From: Gaiellasilicea sp037720595
GTDB taxonomy: Bacteria; Actinomycetota; Thermoleophilia; Gaiellales; Gaiellaceae
Reading direction: 5' to 3'
Length of the DNA stretch: 64,000 nucleotides
NCBI GenBank assembly: GCA_037720595.1
Contig: JBBJLW010000014.1
Coordinates: forward strand, 1 to 64,000
The notes beneath the pieces were generated by a model, which was not told where the DNA came from, searched no databases, and saw only the letters and a program-made list of their open reading frames with translations. This document shows, piece by piece, positions 34,321 to 42,985 of this stretch. The first letter of the stretch is position 1. Every line of letters starts with the position of its first letter. The position numbers and the translations under genes were made by a program.

Positions 34321-37044
34321 TCAGGAGTCGAACTCGACGCGACCGTCGGCCACTGCGCGCGCGAGCTCGGTTCGGGAGCGGAGCTCGAGCTTGCGGTAGA
34401 TCCGCGTCAGGTGCGCCTCCACGGTGGCGACAGTCGTGAACAGCTCGGCCGCGACCTCCCTGTTCGTCCGCCCGGCTGCGACGAGCGCCGCCACGCGGCT
34501 CTCGGCGGCCGTCAGCGAGTCATCCCGACGGGGACGCGGGCGTGCCCGTCTCAACTCGTCCAGTGCCCGTCTCCGCCAGGGCTCGGCTCGCAACTCGCCG
34601 AAGATCGATGCGGCACGCTCGAGTGCGGCGGCCGCCTCGGTGCGCGTGCCTGCCCGGCGAAGCGCATTCCCCTCGACGAGGAGGGCCAGCGCGAGCTCCC
34701 ACTGCGCGCCGATGGTCTCGAACCCGCCACGGCTCTCTGCGAGCCGCGCGAGCGAGGTGTCGAGGTCGCCAGCGGCCAGCAGCACGGAGCCGCGGCAAAG
34801 CCCGGACGCGGCGGACGCCCAGGGGTGGTCGCCCTTCGCTGCCCGGGCTTCGAGCCGGGCCGTCAACCGGTCTGCCTCTTCGACTCGTCCAGCTTCGACC
34901 AACGCAAGCACCGCATCGGGAATGGCTGCGAGGACTCGCTCACCGTACGCGCCGAGGCGCTCGGTGAGACCCGCCAGGCCCAACAGCCGGTCGGTGGCTC
35001 GCCCCAGGTCGCCCGCACCGAGCGCGACGAGGCCGACGGTGTAGTCGGCGGTCGCGGCGATCACCGGGACACCAACGGCGAACGGAGACGCGGCGATCTC
35101 TGCGGCGTCGGCAAGCGCTGACGGATCGCCCCGTCGACCCCGCACCAGAGCCCGCACCTCGAGCGCGGCGATGCGCCAGTAGTCGCGTGCATCCTCGAGT
35201 GCTTCTTCGAGCCGTCGCTCGGCTTCGTCCCACCGACCTCGCCGGAGCTCGAGCTCTCCGCGGAACACACCGAGCCGCATCAAGGCGCCCTCGTCGCCGT
35301 GGCGTTGCGCCTCCTCGCGCTCGCACTCCAGCAGCTCCTCGGCCCTCGCGAAGTCGCCCCGCCACCAGAGTTGGTGCGCGAAGGCGCTTCGCGGCTCGCG
35401 GTCGCCGGGGAGCGTCCGGATGCGATCGCCGATCTCGACCGCCCTGACGAAGAAGTGCTCGCCCCGCGGGTCGCCCGCCAGGGCGCAGATCAGGCCGGCC
35501 GCCGTCAGGACGGTCGTCAGCGTCCCCTCGTCACCGAGTGGCTCAGCCAGGTCGACCGCCGCGACCGCCTCGAGGAGCGCGGGCTCGATGTCTCCGAGCC
35601 AGGCGCCGCGCTGCCAGGCGAGAGTGGAAAGAGCACGTGCCGCCAGGCGAGCGTCGGCGTGCTGCTCGGCGACCGCCTCCTCACAGAGCGCCACAGCCTC
35701 CTCGGGGTCCGAAGCGTGGAGCGCGCGGTGGCTCAGCGCGCGCGCCCGAGCGGTGCCGCGGACGCCGCTCGCCAGCACCTCGTCGACGCGGGCTCGCGCG
35801 CCCGGCTCGTCCGCGGCGACGTAGAGGTACTCGGCTTCGGCGAGCGTTCGCTCCACCATGGCCTCCATGTCCTCGGCGGGAGTCAGCCGCCGAGCATGAG
35901 CGGCGAGCTCGGAAGCGAACTCGCTTGCGCCGCGGAGAAACGCGGCGTGCGCTGCCTCGTCGAGCAACGCCGCCACCTCCCGATCGGGCTCCCCAGTCGC
36001 AAGCGCCAGATGGCGGGCGCGCTCCTCGATGCCGCTCGCCCGCTCGGCGGCCCGCCTGTGCACCGCACGTCGCCTGCCCGTTGGCAGGCGCTCATACGCA
36101 CCGGCCGCCAGGAGCGGGTGCGCGAAGCGCACCTCGCCCTCGCGCTCGATCAGCACCCCAGCCGTGAGCGCCGAGTCGAGCGCGGCCTCGTCCGGGAAGT
36201 CCACGACACGAGCCGGGCCGAGCACCGCCGCGAGCTCGACGGCCGAGACGGCCGCTTGCGGCATCGCCTCCAGACGTCGCTCAACGACCTCTCGGAGCGA
36301 GGTCGGCAGGACTTCGCCAGGCGCGCGCGCCAGCTCCAGCGCGAAGAACGGGTTGCCGCCCGAGCGCTCGTGCATGCGCAGGACGATGCGGCGTGACATC
36401 TGCTGGTCGACCCGTGCGCGCAACAGGTGTCCGAGCGCGCCGGCACTCAGGCCGGCGAGGTGCAGCTCGAGTGACCGGTCGCGCAGCGGGTCGGCGAGCT
36501 CGAGCGGATCATGGTGGCCGTCCCGCCGGGAGAGGACAAAGCCAATCGGCTCTTCCTCGAGCCGCCGGGCCGCGTAGGCGAGGGCCCGTGCGGACGCGGC
36601 GTCGAGCCACTGCACGTCGTCGATCCCGACCACCACCGGCGACCGCCTGGCGAGCGCCCGGAGGGCGCCGAGCGTGCCGCGCGCAGCTGCGAGCGGATCC
36701 GCTCGTTCCGACTCGTCGCGCAGGAGGAGCGCGGCCGCGAGCGCTCGCCCCAACGGCTCGGAGAGCTCCTCGAGCAGCGGTTCGGCGACCTCCGCGAGCA
36801 GATCCGTCAGGCCGGCATAGCCGAGCCGTAGCTCCGCCTCCACCGGCCGGGTCAGGAGCACGAGTGCGCCCGTCTCGCGCGCCCGCTCGACCGCGGCGGT
36901 CCAGACGCTCGTCTTGCCGATGCCGGGCTCGCCGGCCACGACCAGCCCGGAGGGCCCGCTGGACAGCAGCTCGAGCCACTCCGCGACCTGTTCGAGCTCC
37001 GGCTCGCGGCCGACGATCTCCATCGAACCCAACGCTGCCGCCAT
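34321..37044 (-). CDS. LAL-type LuxR transcriptional regulator (AAA_16 + HTH)
   Basis: 907 aa. N-terminal ATPase: Walker A AGEPGIGKTSVW near 40 and Walker B VVVGIDDVQWLD near 140. A long helical, TPR-like middle (about 370-820) and a C-terminal LuxR HTH (LTAAESRVAALVAAGRTNRE, then VEAHLTRIYRKLELRSRTEL). Such regulators couple nucleotide and inducer binding to promoter activation. ATG 37044 or ATG 37023 could start it. Divergent from the secreted protein gene at 37142, a plausible target. Confidence 0.88.
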   Translation of the reverse strand: MAAALGSMEIVGREPELEQVAEWLELLSSGPSGLVVAGEPGIGKTSVWTAAVERARETGALVLLTRPVEAELRLGYAGLTDLLAEVAEPLLEELSEPLGRALAAALLLRDESERADPLAAARGTLGALRALARRSPVVVGIDDVQWLDAASARALAYAARRLEEEPIGFVLSRRDGHHDPLELADPLRDRSLELHLAGLSAGALGHLLRARVDQQMSRRIVLRMHERSGGNPFFALELARAPGEVLPTSLREVVERRLEAMPQAAVSAVELAAVLGPARVVDFPDEAALDSALTAGVLIEREGEVRFAHPLLAAGAYERLPTGRRRAVHRRAAERASGIEERARHLALATGEPDREVAALLDEAAHAAFLRGASEFASELAAHARRLTPAEDMEAMVERTLAEAEYLYVAADEPGARARVDEVLASGVRGTARARALSHRALHASDPEEAVALCEEAVAEQHADARLAARALSTLAWQRGAWLGDIEPALLEAVAAVDLAEPLGDEGTLTTVLTAAGLICALAGDPRGEHFFVRAVEIGDRIRTLPGDREPRSAFAHQLWWRGDFARAEELLECEREEAQRHGDEGALMRLGVFRGELELRRGRWDEAERRLEEALEDARDYWRIAALEVRALVRGRRGDPSALADAAEIAASPFAVGVPVIAATADYTVGLVALGAGDLGRATDRLLGLAGLTERLGAYGERVLAAIPDAVLALVEAGRVEEADRLTARLEARAAKGDHPWASAASGLCRGSVLLAAGDLDTSLARLAESRGGFETIGAQWELALALLVEGNALRRAGTRTEAAAALERAASIFGELRAEPWRRRALDELRRARPRPRRDDSLTAAESRVAALVAAGRTNREVAAELFTTVATVEAHLTRIYRKLELRSRTELARAVADGRVEFDS

Positions 37045-37141
37045 CGCTCGAAGGATACGCCCGAACTGTCGGGTTTCCCCCGACGCGGGCCGTCTCTGCG
37101 GGGTCGAGACTCGACGTGCCAGCTAACAGGGGAAGGATCTC

Positions 37142-37669
37142 ATGAAGAAGCTCACAGGTTTCGCGCTCTCCGGACTCATGCTCATCGTCGCGGCTGCAGT
37201 GCTCGTCGCCCCGGCGCTCAGCGGCGACGGCCCGCTTCCGCCGGAGCTCCAGGAGGTTCGCTCGGCGGTCGCCCGCTATCACAGCTTCGAGCAGGCCGAG
37301 CGGGACGGCTACACCGTCGCGGGAGAGCCGTGCGTCGTCTTGCCGGCTGGAACGATGGGGATCCACGCGGTCAATCCGGCGCTCCTTGCCGACGGCACGA
37401 TCGATCCGCTCAAGCCGGACATCCTGCTCTATATCCCGAAAGGCGGCGGCAAGCTCGAGCTCGTCGGCGTCGAGTACTGGAAGGCCGACGCGGACCAGAA
37501 CCTCGGCACCGATGCTGATCGGCCGTCGCTCTTCGGGCGGGGATTCGACGGGCCGATGCCGGGTCACAACCCGACGATGCCGATCCACTACGACCTCCAC
37601 GTGTGGGTCGCGGAGATCAACCCGAGCGGGGTGTTCGCGCTGGGCAATCCTGCGCTCTCCTGCTCGTAG
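37142..37669 (+). CDS. Secreted protein of unknown function
   Basis: 175 aa, preceded by GGGGAAGGA. Signal peptide about 1-26 (LSGLMLIVAAAVLVAPAL). The mature part begins with a helix (VRSAVARYHSFEQAERDGYT), then GEPCVVLPAGTMGIHAVNP, ILLYIPKGGGKLELVGVEYW, and a His-rich MPGHNPTMPIHYDLHVW; one Cys near each end may pair. The His cluster suggests metal binding. The family recurs in actinobacteria without a known role. Confidence 0.7.
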   Translation: MKKLTGFALSGLMLIVAAAVLVAPALSGDGPLPPELQEVRSAVARYHSFEQAERDGYTVAGEPCVVLPAGTMGIHAVNPALLADGTIDPLKPDILLYIPKGGGKLELVGVEYWKADADQNLGTDADRPSLFGRGFDGPMPGHNPTMPIHYDLHVWVAEINPSGVFALGNPALSCS

Positions 37670-37736
37670 CACGCCGCGGTCGCGAGAGGCCGCCGGCGAC
37701 CGGGCGGCCCGTTCCGGACACGCCATCACCGCAGAA

Positions 37737-37765
37737 GGGGGCGCGCGGGCAGTCCGCGCGCCCCC
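37737..37765. terminator. Bidirectional terminator hairpin
   Basis: Perfect 12-bp stem GGGGGCGCGCGG / CCGCGCGCCCCC with loop GCAGT and trailing TTT, between two convergent secreted-protein genes. Confidence 0.85.
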
Positions 37766-37777
37766 TTTGCGCAGGAG

Positions 37778-38773
37778 CTACCGGACGAAGGTCCGGCGGG
37801 CGGGCAGGCTCGTGAGCCCCGAGGTGTCGCGGGCGCGGAGCGTGATCGTGTAGCGACCCGGGCCGCGGAACCGCGTGGCCGGGAGCCAGTTACGGGTGTA
37901 GACGCCGCAAGGCCGCGGCGGTACGAGCGTCGTGAAGCGCCGCGTGAAGGAAGCGACGTTCGGGCGCGAGTCGGTTGCGAGGACGGTCAGGTTCTTGGCC
38001 GTGTCGTCACAGATCCGGAATCGCGCGTAGACGCGGGCGCCGGTGAAGCGAACCGAGAGGATCGTGAGCGTCGGCCGGCGGTTGGTGATCGTGACTGCCG
38101 GTGCGACGATGGCGGTGATCGCCGAGGTGGCCGTCGCGGAGCCCTTCGAGTTGCGCGCGGTCACCATGACCCGAAGTCGGTAGCCGAGATCGGCGACCCG
38201 GACGAGATAGGTCTTCGTGGTCGCCGAGACGTTCGAGCAGGTCGCGACGTCGGTGTCGCAGCGCTGCCACTGGTAGGTGTAGCTGTCCGGGTTGCCCGAC
38301 CAGCTGCCCTCGTTCGCGGTCAAGGTCTGGCCGACCTTCGGCGTCCCGGTGATCGTGGGAGGCTCGGTGTTCTTCGGACCCGCGGCCGTGGAGCCCGCCG
38401 GGGTGATCGCCGTCGTCTGAGCCGACTCCGCGGCGTTGGAACCGTCGGCGTTGGTGGCGGTGACCCGAACTCGGATTGTCCGGCCCGCGTCGGCGCCGAC
38501 GAGCGTGTAGGTCTTCTGGGTGCCGTTGGCGACGCTGGCACACTGGTTTCCGCCCCCGTTACAGCGCAACCACTGATAAGCAAACGAGGACGGGCTGTTC
38601 GTCCAAGTCCCGTTGCTCGCGGTCAGGGTCTGACCCACCTGGGTCGTCCCAGAGATCGTCGGCGGCGCTGTGTTCACGGGCGCAGCCGCGATCGCGGCCT
38701 GCGCCACTCCCGTCGCGACGAGCGCGATGAGGAGGACGAGCAGCGATCCTCTTCCTCGGATTAGCTTCGTCAT
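37778..38773 (-). CDS. Secreted protein with two Ig-like repeats
   Basis: 331 aa from ATG 38773, which follows GGAGG; the frame upstream is not needed. Signal peptide about 1-28 (SLLVLLIALVATGVAQA). Two tandem roughly 90-aa units start PPTISGTTQVGQTLTAS and PPTITGTPKVGQTLTAN and share YQWLRC/YQWQRC and a Cys pair, typical of extracellular bacterial Ig-like domains. The C-terminal 100 aa form a further beta domain ending LPARRTFVR. Probably displayed or released outside the cell. Confidence 0.75.
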   Translation of the reverse strand: MTKLIRGRGSLLVLLIALVATGVAQAAIAAAPVNTAPPTISGTTQVGQTLTASNGTWTNSPSSFAYQWLRCNGGGNQCASVANGTQKTYTLVGADAGRTIRVRVTATNADGSNAAESAQTTAITPAGSTAAGPKNTEPPTITGTPKVGQTLTANEGSWSGNPDSYTYQWQRCDTDVATCSNVSATTKTYLVRVADLGYRLRVMVTARNSKGSATATSAITAIVAPAVTITNRRPTLTILSVRFTGARVYARFRICDDTAKNLTVLATDSRPNVASFTRRFTTLVPPRPCGVYTRNWLPATRFRGPGRYTITLRARDTSGLTSLPARRTFVR

Positions 38774-38936
38774 CTCAGCCTCCATGCTTCGGATTTCCTC
38801 GATCCGCCCGCGCTCGGCGCGAACGGCACAGATCAAACGCCCTCCAGAACGACACTCCGTTCGTCGTCTCCGTCGAGCACTCCTCCGAGGATGTAGATGC
38901 GGAAGCGGCGAGATCTTGCGTGGTTTCCAAGAACGC

Positions 38937-39797
38937 TTACACGTCGTCGATCTCCTTCGCCGCGACGTGATCAGGGAACCGGCCGCACTCGACCGGGTAC
39001 GAGCCGACGACGACGAGCCGTCGTGTCATCGCCCGAACCTCGGCGAGTGCCAGATGCACCTCGTCGTCGAGCGGATGCCCGGCGAGGACTGCGTCGAAGC
39101 GGTAGCGCCACGCCGAGCAGCGGATCGGGCGAGAGACGAGCTGGAGCAGGTCGATGCCATGCCGCGCGAACGGCTCGAGCGCGCGATGTAGGGCGCCCGG
39201 CCGATGATCGGTCACGAACGAGAACGCCGTCCGGAACGGCAGCCCGTTCCGGTCGATGCGCGTCCAGGTCGCGATCGAGACGAAGCGGGTGAACGCCTCC
39301 GGGTGGTCGCCGACGTCGGCCTCGAGCACGGTCAGCCCGTACAGCTCGGCCGCGCGATCGCTGGCTATTGCCGCGTCTCCTTCGACCCCACTCTCGGCGA
39401 CATGCTTGGCGGCGTCCGCGGTGGTCGGCATCGCGATCACGGTCGCGCCCGGAAGCCGCGCGAGCAGCTCGCGACACTGGTCGAGGGCGACCGGGTGCGA
39501 GTAGACGACCCGCACCGCGTCAGTCGGCAGCTCCGTCGCTCCCAGGAGGAGATGCCGGATCGGGAGCACGACTTGGCCCACGATCGAGAGCGGGGAATCC
39601 CACAGCAGATCGTGGGTCTCCGTCACGGGCCCGATCAGAGAACTCTCGATCGGCAGCACGCCGTACTCGACCTCGCGCGCGGCAACCGCGTCGGCGACTG
39701 CGCGAAACGAGGGAAGCGGCAACGGCACCTCACTCGGAAAGAGCGTGGCGCAGGCAACCGCGCTGTGCGCGCCCTCGCGGCCCGGATAAGCGATCAC
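38937..39797 (-). CDS. pheA: Prephenate dehydratase
   Basis: 286 aa from GTG 39797; the frame extends to 39905 but the domain begins at VIAYPGREGAHSAVAC. Converts prephenate to phenylpyruvate in phenylalanine synthesis. Seen: the catalytic-domain strand YGVLPIESSLIGPVTETHDL with the conserved Glu-Ser, and the MPTTADAAKHVAE region. The C-terminal ACT domain (about 195-280, FSFVTDHRPGALHRALEPF) contains the GALH feedback motif that binds phenylalanine. Divergent from glgP. Confidence 0.85.
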   Translation of the reverse strand: MIAYPGREGAHSAVACATLFPSEVPLPLPSFRAVADAVAAREVEYGVLPIESSLIGPVTETHDLLWDSPLSIVGQVVLPIRHLLLGATELPTDAVRVVYSHPVALDQCRELLARLPGATVIAMPTTADAAKHVAESGVEGDAAIASDRAAELYGLTVLEADVGDHPEAFTRFVSIATWTRIDRNGLPFRTAFSFVTDHRPGALHRALEPFARHGIDLLQLVSRPIRCSAWRYRFDAVLAGHPLDDEVHLALAEVRAMTRRLVVVGSYPVECGRFPDHVAAKEIDDV

Positions 39798-39925
39798 AGC
39801 AGCACGAGCGAGTCCGTTGGCTGCGACCGCGATTCGGTAAGAAACGTCCCCACCATTCGCCCAGAGAGTAAGGCAGGGACTGAACCACACCCGCAATCGG
39901 CCCACTCGCGGTAGTTTCCCCGCCT

Positions 39926-41641
39926 GTGTCGTACGCGACTGAAGAGGCCGTGAGCTGGTGGGGGCGCGCCGGAGATCGGGACGACGGTCTCCTAGTCGCC
40001 TACTTCAGCATGGAGTTCGGGCTGCACGAGCGGCTGCCGATCTACTCGGGCGGGCTCGGAGTGCTCGCGGGAGATCACCTCAAGGCGGCCGCCGAGCTCG
40101 GGATCCCGCTCGTCGGGGTCGGTCTTCTCTATCGCGGCGGCTACTTCCGGCAAGGCATCGACGCCGCCGGCCGGCAGACGGAGGACTACCAGCCGGTCGA
40201 TCCCGAGCGAGCGGGGCTCGTGCGAGAGCCGGTCTCGGTCGAGGTCGACGTCGGCGGGACGACGATCGAGGCGGCGGTCTGGCGGAAGGACGTCGGCACG
40301 GGGTCGGAGACGGTGCCGCTCTATCTGCTCGAGGTCGACTGGCTCACCGACGCCCTCTATGGAGGTGATCGCGAGCACCGGATCGGCCAGGAGCTGCTGC
40401 TCGGCGTCGGCGGCATCCGGGCGCTCGCGGCGCTCGGGATCGAGCCGACCGTCTTCCACCTGAACGAAGGCCACTCCGCATTTCTCCAGATCGAGCGCGT
40501 TCGAGCGCTCGTCGCCGGCGGAATGGAGCTCGCGGAGGCGCTCGAGCACGTCCGCCGCTCCTCGATGTTCACGACCCACACGCCCGTGCCGGCCGGCAAC
40601 GAGGTCTTCGACGAGGAGCTCGTGCTGCGCTATGTCGGGCCGCTGGCCGAGAAGGCCGGACTTGGATCAGAGGAGCTGCTCGCGCTCGGCCGCTTCGGAG
40701 ACGAGCCCGGCTTCGGACTGACGCCACTCGCGCTCCGCCTCTCCGCCTCCGCAAACGGCGTGTCCGAGCTGCACGGCGAGGTGGCGCGCGAGATGTGGGC
40801 GTCGCTCTGGCCGGGTCGGGAGACGCCGATCGGACATGTGACGAACGGCGTCCACCTCGGCACCTGGCTCGATCCGGCACTGGCGGAGCTCCTTCGCTCC
40901 GCGGGCGTCCGCCCGGACTTGCCGCCCGACGAGGCAAGCTGGGAGGCGGCGCGGGCAACCGACCCGGATGCGCTCTGGCGGGTGCATGCGGCGGCGAAGG
41001 TGCGCCTCGCCGAGCGCGCTGGCATCGACCCCGACCTGCTCACGATCGGTTTCGCGCGCCGCTTCGCGACCTACAAGCGTGCCGGACTCGTCTTCTCGGA
41101 CGTCGAGCGGCTGCTCGCGCTGCCGGTGCAGATCGTCGTCGCAGGCAAGGCGCACCCGGCCGACGTGCCCGGCAAGGACGTGATGCAGGAGATCATCCGG
41201 CTCGCGCGCGACCCTCGCGCACAGGGTCGAATCGTCTTCCTCGAGAACTACGACATCGGGCTTGCCCGAACGCTCGTCCGCGGCTGCGACGTCTGGCTGA
41301 ACACGCCACGGCGGCCGCTCGAGGCGTCGGGAACGAGTGGGATGAAGGCGGCCGTCAACGGAGTCCTCAACCTCTCCGTGCTCGACGGCTGGTGGGCCGA
41401 GGGCTACTCACCGGAGGTCGGTTGGGCGATCGAGGGCACCTCCGACGACGCCGACCTCGAGCAGCTCTACCGCCTGCTCGAGGAGGAGCTCGTGCCCACG
41501 TTCACGGAGAATCGCGAGCGCTGGGCGGAGCTGATGCAGGAGTCGATCGCCCGGCTCGCACCGCGCTTCTCGATGCACCGCGCGGTGATCGAGTACGTCG
41601 AGCGCTACTACCTGCCGGCGTTGTCAGCCGGCGCAAGCTGA
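39926..41641 (+). CDS. glgP: Alpha-glucan (glycogen) phosphorylase, short form
   Basis: 571 aa; TIGR02094-type phosphorylase lacking the long N-terminus of the muscle enzyme. Releases glucose-1-phosphate from glycogen or maltodextrin. Seen: VAYFSMEFGLHERLPIYSGG, split by GLGVLAGDHLKAA; VFHLNEGHSAF; TTHTPVPAGNEVF; VTNGVHLGTW; and the PLP-Lys region SGTSGMKAAVNG near 475. GTG start at 39926. A small stem overlaps its stop (41637-41664). Confidence 0.93.
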   Translation: MSYATEEAVSWWGRAGDRDDGLLVAYFSMEFGLHERLPIYSGGLGVLAGDHLKAAAELGIPLVGVGLLYRGGYFRQGIDAAGRQTEDYQPVDPERAGLVREPVSVEVDVGGTTIEAAVWRKDVGTGSETVPLYLLEVDWLTDALYGGDREHRIGQELLLGVGGIRALAALGIEPTVFHLNEGHSAFLQIERVRALVAGGMELAEALEHVRRSSMFTTHTPVPAGNEVFDEELVLRYVGPLAEKAGLGSEELLALGRFGDEPGFGLTPLALRLSASANGVSELHGEVAREMWASLWPGRETPIGHVTNGVHLGTWLDPALAELLRSAGVRPDLPPDEASWEAARATDPDALWRVHAAAKVRLAERAGIDPDLLTIGFARRFATYKRAGLVFSDVERLLALPVQIVVAGKAHPADVPGKDVMQEIIRLARDPRAQGRIVFLENYDIGLARTLVRGCDVWLNTPRRPLEASGTSGMKAAVNGVLNLSVLDGWWAEGYSPEVGWAIEGTSDDADLEQLYRLLEEELVPTFTENRERWAELMQESIARLAPRFSMHRAVIEYVERYYLPALSAGAS

Positions 41642-41680
41642 GCACCCGCGGACAGATGCTCAGCGCGCGAAGGCTCTGAA

Positions 41681-41827
41681 GGGGTCGGCGAGCGTCAGGA
41701 CGACGACACCTTGGCGCAGCTCACGCCGCGAGAACGGGAGGTGCTCGGGCTGATGGCGGAGGGACGAACCAACGCCGGAATCGCCAAACAGCTCTGGCTG
41801 ACGGAGAAGACTGTCGAGAAAAGCCGC
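41681..41827 (+). pseudogene. Fragment of a LuxR-type response regulator (HTH start)
   Basis: Reads GVGERQDDDTLAQLTPRERE, EVLGLMAEGRTNAGIAKQLW and LTEKTVEK, the linker and first helices of a NarL/FixJ HTH. The expected recognition-helix end (HVRSI..KL) is replaced by unrelated sequence, and the receiver domain is missing. Confidence 0.7.
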
Positions 41828-41830
41828 GCG

Positions 41831-42037
41831 TCAACCCAGCGCGGCGAGCTCGGCTCGCGTCCGCTCGATTACCCGTTCCAGATCGGCGATCAGCCGCTCG
41901 TCGAGCGCGAGCTCCTCGGCACGGGACGACTTCAAGGTGACCTCGCAGGTTGCGAGCAGGATCGTGAGGACGGTCCGCTTCTGGTGCGCGTCGATGGCGA
42001 TGTGGTTCCTGTTACCGCCGGCCCGCGCCTCAAACAC
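41831..42037 (-). CDS. Small helical hypothetical protein
   Basis: 68-aa frame with GTG at 42037. The last 45 residues (QKRTVLTILLATCEVTLKSS, then ERLIADLERVIERTRAEL) have balanced composition and heptad-like helix spacing, so the end at least looks like genuine protein. No family recognised. It lies inside a debris zone, so it could itself be a remnant. Confidence 0.4.
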   Translation of the reverse strand: MFEARAGGNRNHIAIDAHQKRTVLTILLATCEVTLKSSRAEELALDERLIADLERVIERTRAELAALG

Positions 42038-42068
42038 GGCGCCGGCCGCGAGGTACTACTGTGTTCTC

Positions 42069-42392
42069 GTGGATGCACGCGAGAAGCGGATGGCGGAGAA
42101 CGAGGCGCTGTTCCGCGAGGTGAACGAGCGTGTGCAGGACGCCGCCGAGCACGGTGGCGGCGACTACGCGTATTTCTGCGAGTGCGCGAACGTCGATTGC
42201 ACCTTCCGGATCATCCTCTCGCCCGCAGCCTACGAGGCGATTCGCGGGGATCCGAAGCAGTTCCTCGTCCTCCCGAATCACTACACACCCGAGGTCGAAG
42301 ATCTCGTCGCCGCGCACGGTACGCACTGGATCGTGCGCAAGGACGGCGAGGCGGGCGAGTACGTCGAGAAGCTCAATCCCCGCACGCGGTAA
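42069..42392 (+). CDS. Small conserved hypothetical protein (Cys-containing)
   Basis: 107 aa from GTG 42069. An N-terminal helix (EKRMAENEALFREVNERVQD), then YAYFCECANVDCTFRIILSP with three Cys, VLPNHYTPEVEDLVAAHG and a terminal WIVRKDGEAGEYVEKLNPR. This pattern recurs in actinobacterial hypothetical proteins; the Cys trio could bind a metal. The longer frame from 41937 is rejected because its start segment has shadow composition. Intact among gene fragments. Confidence 0.65.
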   Translation: MDAREKRMAENEALFREVNERVQDAAEHGGGDYAYFCECANVDCTFRIILSPAAYEAIRGDPKQFLVLPNHYTPEVEDLVAAHGTHWIVRKDGEAGEYVEKLNPRTR

Positions 42393-42476
42393 ACGAGCGC
42401 GACCGGCGCCGTGAGCCTCGTGGTCAGGCTACCCTCGACGTCGCTCCTTCTCGACTGAGTCAGGCTCCGACAACGA

Positions 42477-42735
42477 TTAGCCAGAGCCGCTTCGATCCGC
42501 GTGCCGGCGCCACGAGGACTGTGGATGCGCAACGTCCCGCCCTGGGCCTCGACCCGGTCGCTCAGACCCATCAGCCCGGTTCCCTCTGCCACCGTTGCTC
42601 CGCCCACACCGTCGTCGGCGACCACCAACCTCAGCTCTCCGTCCGCAACGACCGCTCGGACACGAACATTCGACGGCGACCCGTGCTTGACGGCGTTCGT
42701 GACCGCTTCGCAGACGACGAAGTACGCGGCCCGCG
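42477..42735 (-). pseudogene. C-terminal fragment of a histidine kinase (HATPase)
   Basis: Minus strand reads AAYFVVCEAVTNAVKHG (N box), LRLVVADDGVGGA (G1) and EGTGLMGLSDRVEAQGG (G2), ending near GAGTRIEAALA. This is the HisKA_3-type ATPase end found in NarL-partner kinases. The sensor and dimerisation parts are gone. Its front end meets the ABC-protein fragment at 42738. Confidence 0.75.
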
Positions 42736-42741
42736 GCCCGC

Positions 42742-42927
42742 GTCGAGAACGGGATTCTCGGAACCTTCGGCTTCGACGAGAGCGGGGACGTCGAGCCGAG
42801 CTCGATCACGATCCTCCGGGTGAAGACCGGCGGCGAGGGCATGTCCCGAGCGGCGGCCGACTTCGCGGACGGCGCAGTTGTCGATCGAGTGCTCACGCCG
42901 CCGGCACGGCTCGTGGACGGCGAGTAG
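42742..42927 (+). pseudogene. C-terminal fragment of an ABC substrate-binding protein
   Basis: 62 codons: VENGILGTFGFDESGDVEPS, SITILRVKTG and VVDRVLTPPARLVDGE then TAG. ILGTFGFDE.GD...ITI..V is the closing beta-strand region of branched-chain-amino-acid-type periplasmic binding proteins. The rest of the gene is missing. Confidence 0.6.
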
Positions 42928-42985
42928 CGGTTCGCGTGCAGCTCCACCGGCGCACCCCGCGGCGAACCGGCATTCCGAACGGGGT

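Noticed and set aside
41637..41664. Terminator after glgP
   Set aside because: Only an 8-bp stem (GCTGAGCA/TGCTCAGC) that overlaps the stop codon, with a 12-nt loop and no T-run; too weak to call.
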